Assembly (NCBI GenBank): GCA_023268955.1
Contig: JALRJW010000247.1
Span: 1 to 11,963, forward strand
DNA length: 11,963 nucleotides
Source: Aliarcobacter sp.
Lineage (GTDB): Bacteria; Campylobacterota; Campylobacteria; Campylobacterales; Arcobacteraceae
Direction of reading: 5' to 3'
The translations under genes were made by a program, and so were the position numbers. Positions 6,755 through 11,963 of the stretch are shown here, in pieces; the first letter of the stretch is position 1; each line of letters starts with the position of its first letter. Under the pieces are notes generated by a model. The model saw nothing but the letters and a program-made list of their open reading frames with translations. It did not search any database and was not told the origin of the DNA.

Positions 6755-7073
6755 CTCGAACACTCCAACCGTTTTCTTTTAAAAATGTTTTAGCTTTAGA
6801 ACAAAGTGGACTTGAAATAAGCAACTCTTTTTTCTTAAAATTATGATCTAGATATTTTGCTAAAACTTCACAAAGTTCTATTAAATCATTTGCATTTTTT
6901 CTAATAAATCTTGATTTTGCATCTACTATAAATATTGCGTAATAGTTTTTTTCTACACTTGTTGCTGCATAAATTGTAATCTTTTTTCTTGAACCTAATT
7001 CTTTTGGTTCAATCTCTTTAAAATCTTTAAAAATAATGTCTTTATTTTGATAATAATTTGTAATTTCTTTCAA
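6741..7073 (-). CDS. Unknown 110-residue protein, first gene of the coaX-hisG operon
   Basis: I do not recognise a named family. The protein has no signal peptide or membrane segment. It looks like a small alpha/beta domain: strands ITIYAATS (32-39) and YYAIFIVDAKSRF (44-56), a helix about 60-75, then the segment KKELLISSPLCSKAKTFLKENG with one Cys. The start is TTG at 7073, supported by AGGAAA at 7083-7078. A candidate promoter lies just upstream at 7105-7110. Its end overlaps the start of coaX, so it is probably translated with it. Its place as lead gene of a cofactor and amino-acid synthesis operon suggests a conserved cytoplasmic protein, but no function can be read from the sequence. Confidence 0.75.
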   Translation of the reverse strand: MKEITNYYQNKDIIFKDFKEIEPKELGSRKKITIYAATSVEKNYYAIFIVDAKSRFIRKNANDLIELCEVLAKYLDHNFKKKELLISSPLCSKAKTFLKENGWSVRVDFM

Positions 7074-7104
7074 TAATTTTCCTAATATTTGCCTTTAAAA
7101 ATTG

Positions 7105-7110
7105 ATTATA
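7105..7110 (-). promoter_or_regulatory. Candidate -10 box for the orf110-coaX-hisG-methyltransferase operon
   Basis: On the minus strand this reads TGATATAATC, containing a perfect TATAAT 31 bases before the TTG start at 7073. It faces away from the promoter at 7165-7170, so the 131-base gap holds two divergent promoters. Confidence 0.6.
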
Positions 7111-7164
7111 TCAAAAAGATAATTTATAATAAAAAATATACATATCTATTACATTAAAAAGTTG

Positions 7165-7170
7165 TATAAT
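7165..7170 (+). promoter_or_regulatory. Candidate -10 box for the ThrE-type exporter genes
   Basis: TATAAT in the context gttgtataatacac, 34 bases before the ATG at 7205. No strong -35 box is visible; the upstream sequence is T/A rich. Confidence 0.6.
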
Positions 7171-7204
7171 ACACCCATTAAAAAAATCAATAAACACAAG
7201 AACA

Positions 7205-7969
7205 ATGACATACGAACGACAAACAAAAATCACAAGAGTTATCATAAAAGCTGCTGTTTTAATGCTTGAATATGGTGCTGAAAGTATCTTAGTAGAACAA
7301 ACAGCTTCAAGACTAGGACAAGCATTAGGATTAAAATCAGTAGAGTTATCACTAATTCCTTCTGCTATAGTTTTATCAACTTTAGACAAAACTAGACAAT
7401 CAGTAACAACTACAAGAAGAGTTCATCATAAGCCTATAAATATGTCTATTGTATGTGATTTGCAAAAACTTGTAATTGATGTTGAGAAAAATCAAAGGGA
7501 TATTTTATATATTATTGATTATATGAAAAAAATCAAACCAAATTACTATAACAGATGGTTAGTTGTTTTTATGGTTGGTTTAGCATGTGCATCATTTTCA
7601 TATTTACAAGGTGCAAATGCCATCTCATTTTTCTTAACATTTTTTGCATCATCATTTGCTATGTTTGTTAGACAAGAACTCTCAAAACAAAAGTTTGTGC
7701 TTTTTATTACCTTTGGTATAACTGCATTTTTTGTTACTTGCGTTGGAAGTTTAGCTTATTATATAAAAGAGGCTGATGCTAATATTGTTTTAGCTTCAAG
7801 TGTATTACTTTTAGTTCCTGGTTTTGCTTTTATTAACTCTTTTTTAGATGCTTTAAAAGGATATTTATCTATGGGTTGGGGAAGATGGCTTGAAGGTACA
7901 TTACTTACTGTTGCCACTTCAATTGGAATAATTTTAGCTATGAGTTTACTTAATATTAAAGGTTGGTAA
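7205..7969 (+). CDS. Threonine/serine exporter-type membrane protein, large subunit (YjjP/ThrE N-terminal family)
   Basis: The N-terminal soluble part (about 1-115) carries the family signature: LEYGAESILVEQTASRLGQA (18-37) followed by LGLKSVELSLIPSAIVLS. About five membrane segments fill residues 118-250. This family is known as ThrE N-terminal, DUF1212 or YjjP. It is fused to the second part in Corynebacterium ThrE (threonine export) and split in E. coli YjjP-YjjB (linked to succinate export). Here the second part is the next gene, beginning 1 base after this stop, so the two form one inner-membrane transporter. The substrate (amino acid or dicarboxylate) cannot be told from sequence. The Shine-Dalgarno is weak; the start follows the promoter at 7165 by a short leader. 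Confidence 0.9.
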   Translation: MTYERQTKITRVIIKAAVLMLEYGAESILVEQTASRLGQALGLKSVELSLIPSAIVLSTLDKTRQSVTTTRRVHHKPINMSIVCDLQKLVIDVEKNQRDILYIIDYMKKIKPNYYNRWLVVFMVGLACASFSYLQGANAISFFLTFFASSFAMFVRQELSKQKFVLFITFGITAFFVTCVGSLAYYIKEADANIVLASSVLLLVPGFAFINSFLDALKGYLSMGWGRWLEGTLLTVATSIGIILAMSLLNIKGW

Positions 7970-7970
7970 T

Positions 7971-8438
7971 ATGGAAATATTTTTAGAGTTTGGTTTAAAA
8001 TTTATTTTTGCAGCCTTTGCAGCATTAGGTTTTGCTTTGGTATTTAATGTTCCAAAACATGCATTAATTTACTGTTTTTTTGGTGGAGCTATTTCACATA
8101 CAACAAAAGAAGTTTTTATGGGATTTGGATTTTCAATTGAGTTATCAACTTTTTTTAGTGCAACTATTGTTGGTATAATCGCTCTTTATTTTTCTAGAAA
8201 AAACTTTATTCCAAGACCTGTTTACACAGTAGCATCAATTATTCCATTGATTCCAGGAACTTTCGCATTTAGTGCAATGATAAGCTTAGTAGACATGAAT
8301 ACACACGGTGTTACACCTGAAATGATCAATATTTTTATAGAAAATTTCTTAAAAAGTATCTCTATATTAGGTGCAATTTCTTTTGGTATTGCAATACCAT
8401 CATTATATTTTTTAAGGTACAATCGACCTATAATATAA
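7971..8438 (+). CDS. Threonine/serine exporter-type membrane protein, small subunit (YjjB/ThrE_2 family)
   Basis: This 155-residue protein is almost entirely hydrophobic, with about four to five membrane segments. It shows features of the YjjB/ThrE C-terminal family: the LIYCFFGGAISHTTKEVF region (33-50), and RPVYTVASIIPLIPGTFAFS with the conserved IPxxPG turn. It starts 1 base after the YjjP-like gene and so is its obligate partner. The reading frame on the opposite strand at 8222-8422 is a shadow of it. No hairpin terminator is visible after its stop, so transcription may run on toward the SOR-like gene 99 bases downstream. Confidence 0.9.
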   Translation: MEIFLEFGLKFIFAAFAALGFALVFNVPKHALIYCFFGGAISHTTKEVFMGFGFSIELSTFFSATIVGIIALYFSRKNFIPRPVYTVASIIPLIPGTFAFSAMISLVDMNTHGVTPEMINIFIENFLKSISILGAISFGIAIPSLYFLRYNRPII

Positions 8439-8524
8439 TTTTTATAACATACTTATACCATTATTAACCATCTATTATCTTTTTATAAATAAACTTTCAC
8501 ATTATTATTTTAATAACACTTAAA

Positions 8525-8531
8525 AAAAGGA
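8525..8531 (+). promoter_or_regulatory. Strong ribosome-binding site of the SOR-like gene
   Basis: AAAAGGA lies 6 bases before the ATG at 8538, in the A-rich end of the 99-base intergenic gap. It is stronger than most in the window and supports this start, which also gives a complete Tat signal peptide. The rest of the gap (8439-8524) is AT-rich with no clear promoter consensus or hairpin. Confidence 0.7.
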
Positions 8532-8537
8532 TTTAAT

Positions 8538-8996
8538 ATGGAAAGAAGAAAAGCTTTAAAAACAGCTGCAGTTGCAGCATTAGCATTAGGTGGTACAGCA
8601 TTATTAGCAGATAATCATGGTGGAAAAGATCATGGTATAGCATCAAAAGAAGGAATGAACAGAGTTAAAATGACTCCTGCTGATCCTAAAAACCCAACTG
8701 ATTATGAATTAAAACACATGCCTGAAATTAAATTAGGTAAAACTGACGGGAAAGGTTTTACATCTGTAAAAATCACTGTTGGTAAAAATGGAATTATTCA
8801 CCCAAGTACAGCTGATCACTGGATTGATTATATTGAATTATGGGCTGATAATAGACTAGTTGGTAAAAATGAATTACAACCTGTAATTTCTAGAGGTTAT
8901 ACAACATTCAAAATCAATACAGCAGGTGTTAAAAAATTAACAGCAGTTGCTGGATGTAACTTACATGGAATCTGGGAAGATTCAATCACATTATAA
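8538..8996 (+). CDS. Tat-exported superoxide-reductase-like (class II SORL, neelaredoxin-type) protein
   Basis: Superoxide reductases reduce superoxide to hydrogen peroxide at a non-heme iron held by four His and one Cys. All five expected ligands are visible: H60 (in LKHMPEI), H88 and H94 (in HPSTADHWIDYIELW), and C140 and H143 (in GCNLHGIWED). The N-terminus MERRKALKTAAVAALALGG is a twin-arginine signal peptide (RR at 3-4, hydrophobic 9-24), so the protein should fold in the cytoplasm and act in the periplasm. The usual glutamate just before the Lys-His pair (EKH) is a leucine (L58), while the lysine (K59) is kept. The mature N-terminus is His/Gly-rich (DNHGGKDHG). The gene has its own strong ribosome-binding site and a strong terminator, so it is probably monocistronic. 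Fold is well supported; in vivo activity is inferred. Confidence 0.88.
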   Translation: MERRKALKTAAVAALALGGTALLADNHGGKDHGIASKEGMNRVKMTPADPKNPTDYELKHMPEIKLGKTDGKGFTSVKITVGKNGIIHPSTADHWIDYIELWADNRLVGKNELQPVISRGYTTFKINTAGVKKLTAVAGCNLHGIWEDSITL

Positions 8997-9001
8997 AAAC
9001 T

Positions 9002-9032
9002 AAAAGCAGAGTTTTAAACTCTGCTTTTTTTT
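9002..9032. terminator. Strong bidirectional terminator between the SOR-like gene and dedA
   Basis: A 12-bp perfect stem, 9002-9013 (aaaagcagagtt) with 9017-9028 (aactctgctttt), has a 3-base loop. It is followed by T's to 9032 on the plus strand and by a T-rich stretch on the minus strand. The dedA stop codon lies inside it. Confidence 0.85.
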
Positions 9033-9616
9033 ACTTTTCTAAAATAAAAATATCCCAAGATAGCCAAAGAAACTAAAATTGCTATAACTATAAATCTTGT
9101 ATACTCTTTAATTAACTCTTCATTTCCACCAATAAAATATCCCAAAAGCGTTAAAATTAATACCCAAATACCAGCACCTAAACTTGTATAAATACAAAAA
9201 GTAGCTAAATTCATTTTTGCTAAACCAGCAGGAAATGAGATATATTGTCTAACAGCAGGAATTAATCTTCCTGAAAAAGTAGAAATATGACCATGTTCTT
9301 TGAAAAAGTTTTCCATTTTTAAAATAGTATCTTCTTTTACAAAAAAATATTTTCCATATTTAACTAAAAATTTTCTACCAAGTTTAATTGCTAAATAGTA
9401 ATTAAAAAGTGCTCCTGCAAGTGAACCTAAAATACCCATTATTAAAACAATATAAATATTCATTTCACCCTTATAAGCTAAATATCCTGCAGGGATCATC
9501 ACAACTTCAGAGGGGAAAGGAAAAAATGAGCTTTCTAAAAACATCATTAAAAAAATCCCAGCATATCCTAAAGCACCAACCGTATCTACAATAAAGTTTA
9601 CAATATCAGTTAACAT
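9014..9616 (-). CDS. DedA-family membrane protein
   Basis: DedA proteins are inner-membrane proteins of the SNARE-associated/VTT domain family. Some members recycle undecaprenyl phosphate across the membrane, and loss of others affects envelope stress and cell division. The 200 residues show the typical signatures: FLESSFFPFPSEVV (26-39), with the acidic residues needed for function, and GRLIPAVRQYISFPAG (116-131), with the paired arginines. There are four to five hydrophobic segments (about 17-35, 52-78, 136-162, 170-192) and a basic C-terminal tail. It starts one base after the stop of the upstream unknown gene, so the two are co-transcribed and probably coupled. The exact lipid substrate cannot be told from the sequence. 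Confidence 0.93.
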   Translation of the reverse strand: MLTDIVNFIVDTVGALGYAGIFLMMFLESSFFPFPSEVVMIPAGYLAYKGEMNIYIVLIMGILGSLAGALFNYYLAIKLGRKFLVKYGKYFFVKEDTILKMENFFKEHGHISTFSGRLIPAVRQYISFPAGLAKMNLATFCIYTSLGAGIWVLILTLLGYFIGGNEELIKEYTRFIVIAILVSLAILGYFYFRKVKKSRV

Positions 9617-9617
9617 A

Positions 9618-10118
9618 TTAAATTAAATCTTTCCATTTTGTAATTGAATTTTTGATTAACTCAAAAATTTTATCTTCAGTGATATCTTCTTCAAAATAAT
9701 CACCTACGATTTTTAATACATAATAATCTTTAATTTTTTCCTTGCATATGTCACTAAAGTATTTTGCTTGTTTATCTGCAATTAATGTATCAATTTCAAC
9801 TGATTCATCAAATTTATCTAAAGTAGTAATTGGTGCAAAATTTATATTTTTTAGAAATTTATTTGTACAAAAAAGCGTTCCTAGTTTAATTGAACCATCA
9901 CAACAAGATGCGATAGATAAATCAAATGCTTTTGAAATCTCTTGGTTTTGGAATATATTTTGCAGTGAGTTTGAAATTTGATCTTTGCTTAAGCCTGAAA
10001 CTATAAGCACGATTTTTTCATTTTCAAAAGTGTTTTGACTACTTTGAGATAACTCAAAGTAATCAATCAGAGGTTTTGCTTCGGCTAAAGTTGTAGTATG
10101 TATTAATATTTTAGCCAT
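9618..10118 (-). CDS. Nucleoside-phosphorylase-like protein, probably degenerate
   Basis: The 166-residue protein resembles a shortened nucleoside phosphorylase/MTA-SAH nucleosidase fold. MAKILIHTTTLAEAKPLI resembles the first strand-helix, LIVSGLSKDQISNSL the GxGK.nA turn, and GSIKLGTLFCTN the G..vGD.v strand. IADKQAKYFSDICKE sits where the DMEaaavA helix normally is, and LKIVGDY matches the RxISD strand. The catalytic Met-Glu pair is not kept (D-K-Q instead of D-M-E), and the protein is shorter than the roughly 230 residues of active enzymes. A hydrolytic role is therefore doubtful. It lies 21 bases after rplS and 1 base before dedA, so it belongs to the same transcript. The assignment rests on pattern memory and is moderate. 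Confidence 0.6.
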   Translation of the reverse strand: MAKILIHTTTLAEAKPLIDYFELSQSSQNTFENEKIVLIVSGLSKDQISNSLQNIFQNQEISKAFDLSIASCCDGSIKLGTLFCTNKFLKNINFAPITTLDKFDESVEIDTLIADKQAKYFSDICKEKIKDYYVLKIVGDYFEEDITEDKIFELIKNSITKWKDLI

Positions 10119-10139
10119 AAATCAAAATCTAGTAGTTAA

Positions 10140-10496
10140 TTATTTTTTTAACTCTTTAATTCTTGCAGCTTTACCTTTTAATCCTCTTAAGTAGTTAAGT
10201 CTAGCTCTTCTTACTCTACCTCTTCTTACTACTTCAAAAGATTTTAAAGATTCAGAATATAATGGGAAAATTCTTTCAACACCAACAGAGTTAGCTCCTA
10301 ATTTTCTAATAGTAAATGTAGCAGAAACACCTTCTCCACTTCTACCAATTACAACACCTTCGAAAATCTGAACTCTCTTTTTATCACCCTCTTTAATTTC
10401 AACACCTAATTTTAAAGTGTCTCCTGCTCTAAATTGTGGAATTTCTTTCCCTTCAATTTGTGCTGCCTCAAAGCTTGCAATGTATCTATTTTTCAT
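10140..10496 (-). CDS. rplS: 50S ribosomal protein L19
   Basis: L19 sits at the 30S-50S interface of the ribosome. Its 118 residues fit the family (about 115-120). Clear signatures are FRAGDTLKLGVEIKEG, RVQIFEGVVIGRSGEG, FTIRKLGANSVGVERIFPLY and the basic C-terminal stretch VVRRGRVRRARLNYLRG. The order trmD then rplS on the same strand is the classic rpsP-rimM-trmD-rplS operon, here with a 67-base spacer from trmD. That spacer contains a G+C-rich hairpin that could be a leader or an attenuator. The ATG start at 10496 is preceded by AAAGGG at about 10508-10503. Identity is certain. Confidence 0.98.
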   Translation of the reverse strand: MKNRYIASFEAAQIEGKEIPQFRAGDTLKLGVEIKEGDKKRVQIFEGVVIGRSGEGVSATFTIRKLGANSVGVERIFPLYSESLKSFEVVRRGRVRRARLNYLRGLKGKAARIKELKK

Positions 10497-10518
10497 TTTG
10501 ATCCCTTTAGTAAAAGTG

Positions 10519-10539
10519 CCCGCCTTTGCAAGTCGCGGG
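10519..10539 (-). promoter_or_regulatory. G+C-rich hairpin in the rplS leader
   Basis: CCCGC at 10519-10523 pairs with GCGGG at 10535-10539. CTT at 10524-10526 can pair with AAG at 10530-10532, leaving a 3-base loop and a 2-base bulge. It is a striking G+C island in AT-rich DNA, 23 bases before the rplS start. It has no T-run directly after it, so a ribosomal-protein leader or processing site is as likely as a terminator. Confidence 0.5.
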
Positions 10540-10563
10540 GTATTACTCTTTCATTTTTAATTT

Positions 10564-10926
10564 TTATTTTTTTAATAAATCTGGTCTAAAATATTTCGTC
10601 TTGCAAATAGACAGATTATTTTTCAAGTCGGCAATTTTACCATGATTTCCATTTAAAAATTCTTTAACTACACTTAAATTTTGGAAATTTTCAGGTTTAG
10701 CAAAAGATGGAGCTTCTAAAAGGTTATCTTCATAACTCTCAACATCCAAAGATTCAGCATTTCCAAGGACATCTTGCACATTTCTAGAAATTGCATCTGC
10801 CATTGTTAAAGATGGTAATTCACCACCTGTTAGGATAAAATCACCAATTGAAAACACTTCATTTGCATATTTTTCAATAACTCTTTCATCAATTCCCTCC
10901 TATCTACCACTAACAAAAACTATGTT
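10564..10926 (-). pseudogene. trmD: tRNA (guanine-37-N1)-methyltransferase, 5'-truncated and with an in-frame stop
   Basis: TrmD makes m1G37 next to the anticodon, which prevents frameshifting. Its catalytic site is a trefoil knot. Reading from 10926 the frame gives NIVFVSGR, then TAG (10902-10900), then EGIDERVIEKYANEVFSIGD and FILTGGELPSLTMADAISR, followed by GNHGKIADLK and a normal C-terminal end. The family consensus here is GRYEGIDERV, so the TAG replaces the conserved Tyr (TAT or TAC expected). About half the protein (roughly the first 110 residues) is missing at the junction with ftsX. The GTG at 10857 is the Val of EVFSIGD, not a start. The stop codon lies only 24 bases from the junction, so a sequencing or assembly error is the likeliest cause. 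Confidence 0.88.
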
Positions 10927-10940
10927 TTTTTTCTTCGAAT
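10918..10940. other. Chimeric junction ftsX / trmD
   Basis: In one minus-strand frame FtsX sequence (LRLAAYSKKK) passes directly into TrmD sequence (NIVFVSGR) at a run of A (10927-10934 on the minus strand). FtsX normally continues for about 100 residues after this point, and TrmD normally has about 110 residues before it. The in-frame join over an A-run looks like microhomology-driven misassembly or amplification, not a functional fusion. Confidence 0.8.
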
Positions 10941-11520
10941 AAGCAGCAAGCCTTAATGTATTGATAATTAGAATAAATGCTGCAAAACCTATAAGTAATG
11001 CAAATGTTGATGCTGAAATTACTAAGGTATTAGTCAAGCTTAATAATCTTTCTATTGCTTCACCACTTGTCCTTATTTCCTTAACTGCTGGATTACCATC
11101 CATCCTCTCAATTATTAATTCATAATCAGATGGATCATTAAGATTTACCCTTAAAGACGAAGGTAGTTTTTCATAATCTACTTCACTTAATAATTCTGGT
11201 TGATCTTTGAATAATATTTTAAATTCTTCCTCTGCTTCAGATTTAGTAAAATATTCAACAGTTCTAATTTCAGGGTAAGTTTCTAGTGACTCTTGTAATT
11301 GTTTATGTGCTGTAGTGGTAACCCTGTCATCAAGAAAAATTACAACATGTGTACCATTTTGCCATCTAACTGTGTTGTTTTGCACAATAGACCTGGCAGA
11401 AAGGGTTGTAAAAACTAAAAAGCTAGATACCAATACCGCAATTATTGTTGCAAAAACCAACAAAGGAGTTCTCCTCATATTAAGAATTGTATTTTTTATT
11501 ACATATGAAAATTTGTTCAT
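10927..11520 (-). CDS. ftsX: Cell-division protein FtsX, 3'-truncated (different organism from the core)
   Basis: FtsX is the membrane partner of the FtsE ATPase and controls peptidoglycan hydrolases at the septum. The fragment begins at ATG 11520, 3 bases after the ftsE stop. It has a cytoplasmic N-terminus with NMRRTPLL (14-21), a first membrane segment (about 19-41), an extracellular domain (about 45-160) with THVVIFLDD, LPSSLRVNLNDP and VKEIRTSGEAIERL, and a second membrane segment (about 165-188). It stops being FtsX after LAAYSKKK (198); the remaining third to fourth membrane segments are missing. The extracellular domain wording and the NMRRTP start are reminiscent of actinobacterial FtsX, but lineage is only a guess. 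Base composition is AT-rich, though less so than the core. Confidence 0.85.
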
Positions 11521-11523
11521 GAT

Positions 11524-11963
11524 TTACCTAAGAATATAACTTCCTTCACTTTCATCTCTTGCAATTTTTCCGTTTGCAAGTTCAATAACTCGTTTTTTTC
11601 TTCTATTCACGATTGAAGAATCATGGGTAGCCATAACTACTGTTGTTCCAGCTCTGTTAATTTTTTCAAGTAAAGAAACTATCTGGATACTCAATTCAGG
11701 ATCAAGATTACCTGTAGGCTCATCACATAAAAGTACCAGTGGGTTATTAGCTAAAGACCTTGCAATGCTTACTCTTGTTTGCTCACCACCAGAAAGTTGG
11801 TCTGGATATTTAAAAGCATTTTCGTTCAGCTCTACAAGATCTAATAAGGTATTTGTTTTAGATTCGATCTCATCATTTGGAGTTCCCATAACTTCTAAAG
11901 CAAAGGCTATATTTTCGTAGGTATTTCTCTTTTCTAGTAGTTGAGGCTCTTGAGTAACAATTC
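11524..11963 (-). CDS. ftsE: Cell-division ATP-binding protein FtsE, 3' part (cut by the window edge)
   Basis: FtsE is the ABC-type ATPase that powers FtsX. The frame runs open from the window edge. It shows the Q-loop region IVTQEPQLLEKRNTYENIAF, the ABC signature LSGGEQTRVSIARSLA, Walker B LVLLCDEPTGNLD, the D-loop SIQIV region and the H-loop VVMATHD. The end SYILR is directly followed by ftsX, in the universal ftsE-ftsX order. The N-terminal part with the Walker A motif lies outside the window. The internal ATG at 11889 (the M of LEVMGTP) is not a start, because conserved sequence continues upstream of it. The signature reads SGGEQ-T rather than the more common SGGEQQ. Confidence 0.92.
   Translation of the reverse strand, partial: IVTQEPQLLEKRNTYENIAFALEVMGTPNDEIESKTNTLLDLVELNENAFKYPDQLSGGEQTRVSIARSLANNPLVLLCDEPTGNLDPELSIQIVSLLEKINRAGTTVVMATHDSSIVNRRKKRVIELANGKIARDESEGSYILR

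Noticed and set aside
6589..6846. Plus-strand Leu/Phe-rich reading frame opposite coaX
   Set aside because: Poly-Lys codons of coaX read backwards give a Phe/Leu-rich pseudo membrane protein; no start signal.
7111..7389. Minus-strand reading frame across the ThrE promoter and start
   Set aside because: It overlaps both the divergent promoters and the conserved start of the YjjP-like gene; its composition looks random.
9742..9981. Plus-strand reading frame opposite the phosphorylase-like gene
   Set aside because: Antisense shadow with no ribosome-binding site and no recognisable motif.
10564..10857. A separate 97-residue protein starting at GTG 10857
   Set aside because: The GTG is the Val of the conserved EVFSIGD segment of TrmD; upstream codons clearly belong to the same gene.
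10900..11520. A natural FtsX-TrmD fusion protein
   Set aside because: The fusion would end at a TAG inside the TrmD motif and lacks key parts of both proteins; the break sits in an A-run.
1..11963. CRISPR arrays, tRNA or rRNA genes, IS elements, toxin-antitoxin or defence genes
   Set aside because: I saw no spaced direct repeats, cloverleaf-like segments, transposase motifs or related proteins on either strand.

Overview
The window appears to be a chimera of three unrelated pieces of bacterial DNA. About 88% of it (roughly 332-10926) is very AT-rich DNA from one bacterium. Its gene content and protein sequences (coaX, short-form hisG, trpS, serS, rplS, split ThrE exporter) resemble Campylobacterota, most like Arcobacter and relatives. 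The left 340 bases are visibly richer in G+C and carry an internal fragment of a gammaproteobacterial-type DNA polymerase III delta subunit gene (holA). The right 1,040 bases carry the neighbouring 3' part of ftsE and 5' part of ftsX from another low-GC organism, possibly an actinobacterium. At both borders two conserved genes are cut and joined across a few shared A/T-rich bases. This is the pattern of a misassembly or amplification chimera rather than of a mobile element.

Layout of the core, left to right. A cobA (SUMT) gene that has lost its 5' end (+) converges on serS (-) across a shared terminator. serS is preceded by a small Cys-rich protein gene, transcribed toward serS. Divergent from these is a TAXI-type solute-binding membrane protein (+), followed by trpS (+) with its own promoter and a TTG start. 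A long hairpin separates trpS from a converging four-gene operon (-): an unknown 110-aa protein, coaX, hisG (short form) and a class I methyltransferase, with overlaps or a 10-base gap. A divergent promoter region then leads to a two-gene split ThrE/YjjP-YjjB exporter (+) and a Tat-exported superoxide-reductase-like protein (+). A strong bidirectional terminator separates these from a minus-strand cluster in the order trmD, rplS, a nucleoside-phosphorylase-like protein and dedA. trmD is cut at the right junction and also has a TAG codon where the family's conserved tyrosine should be.

Most genes are housekeeping: tRNA charging (serS, trpS), tRNA modification and ribosome (trmD, rplS), cofactors (cobA for siroheme/cobalamin, coaX for CoA) and histidine synthesis (hisG). 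I see no phage, IS, CRISPR, toxin-antitoxin or defence system. I found no convincing new multi-gene system. The items most worth a second look are the two junctions, the trmD nonsense codon, the periplasmic SOR-like protein lacking the usual glutamate, the partnerless TAXI protein, and two unassigned small proteins.
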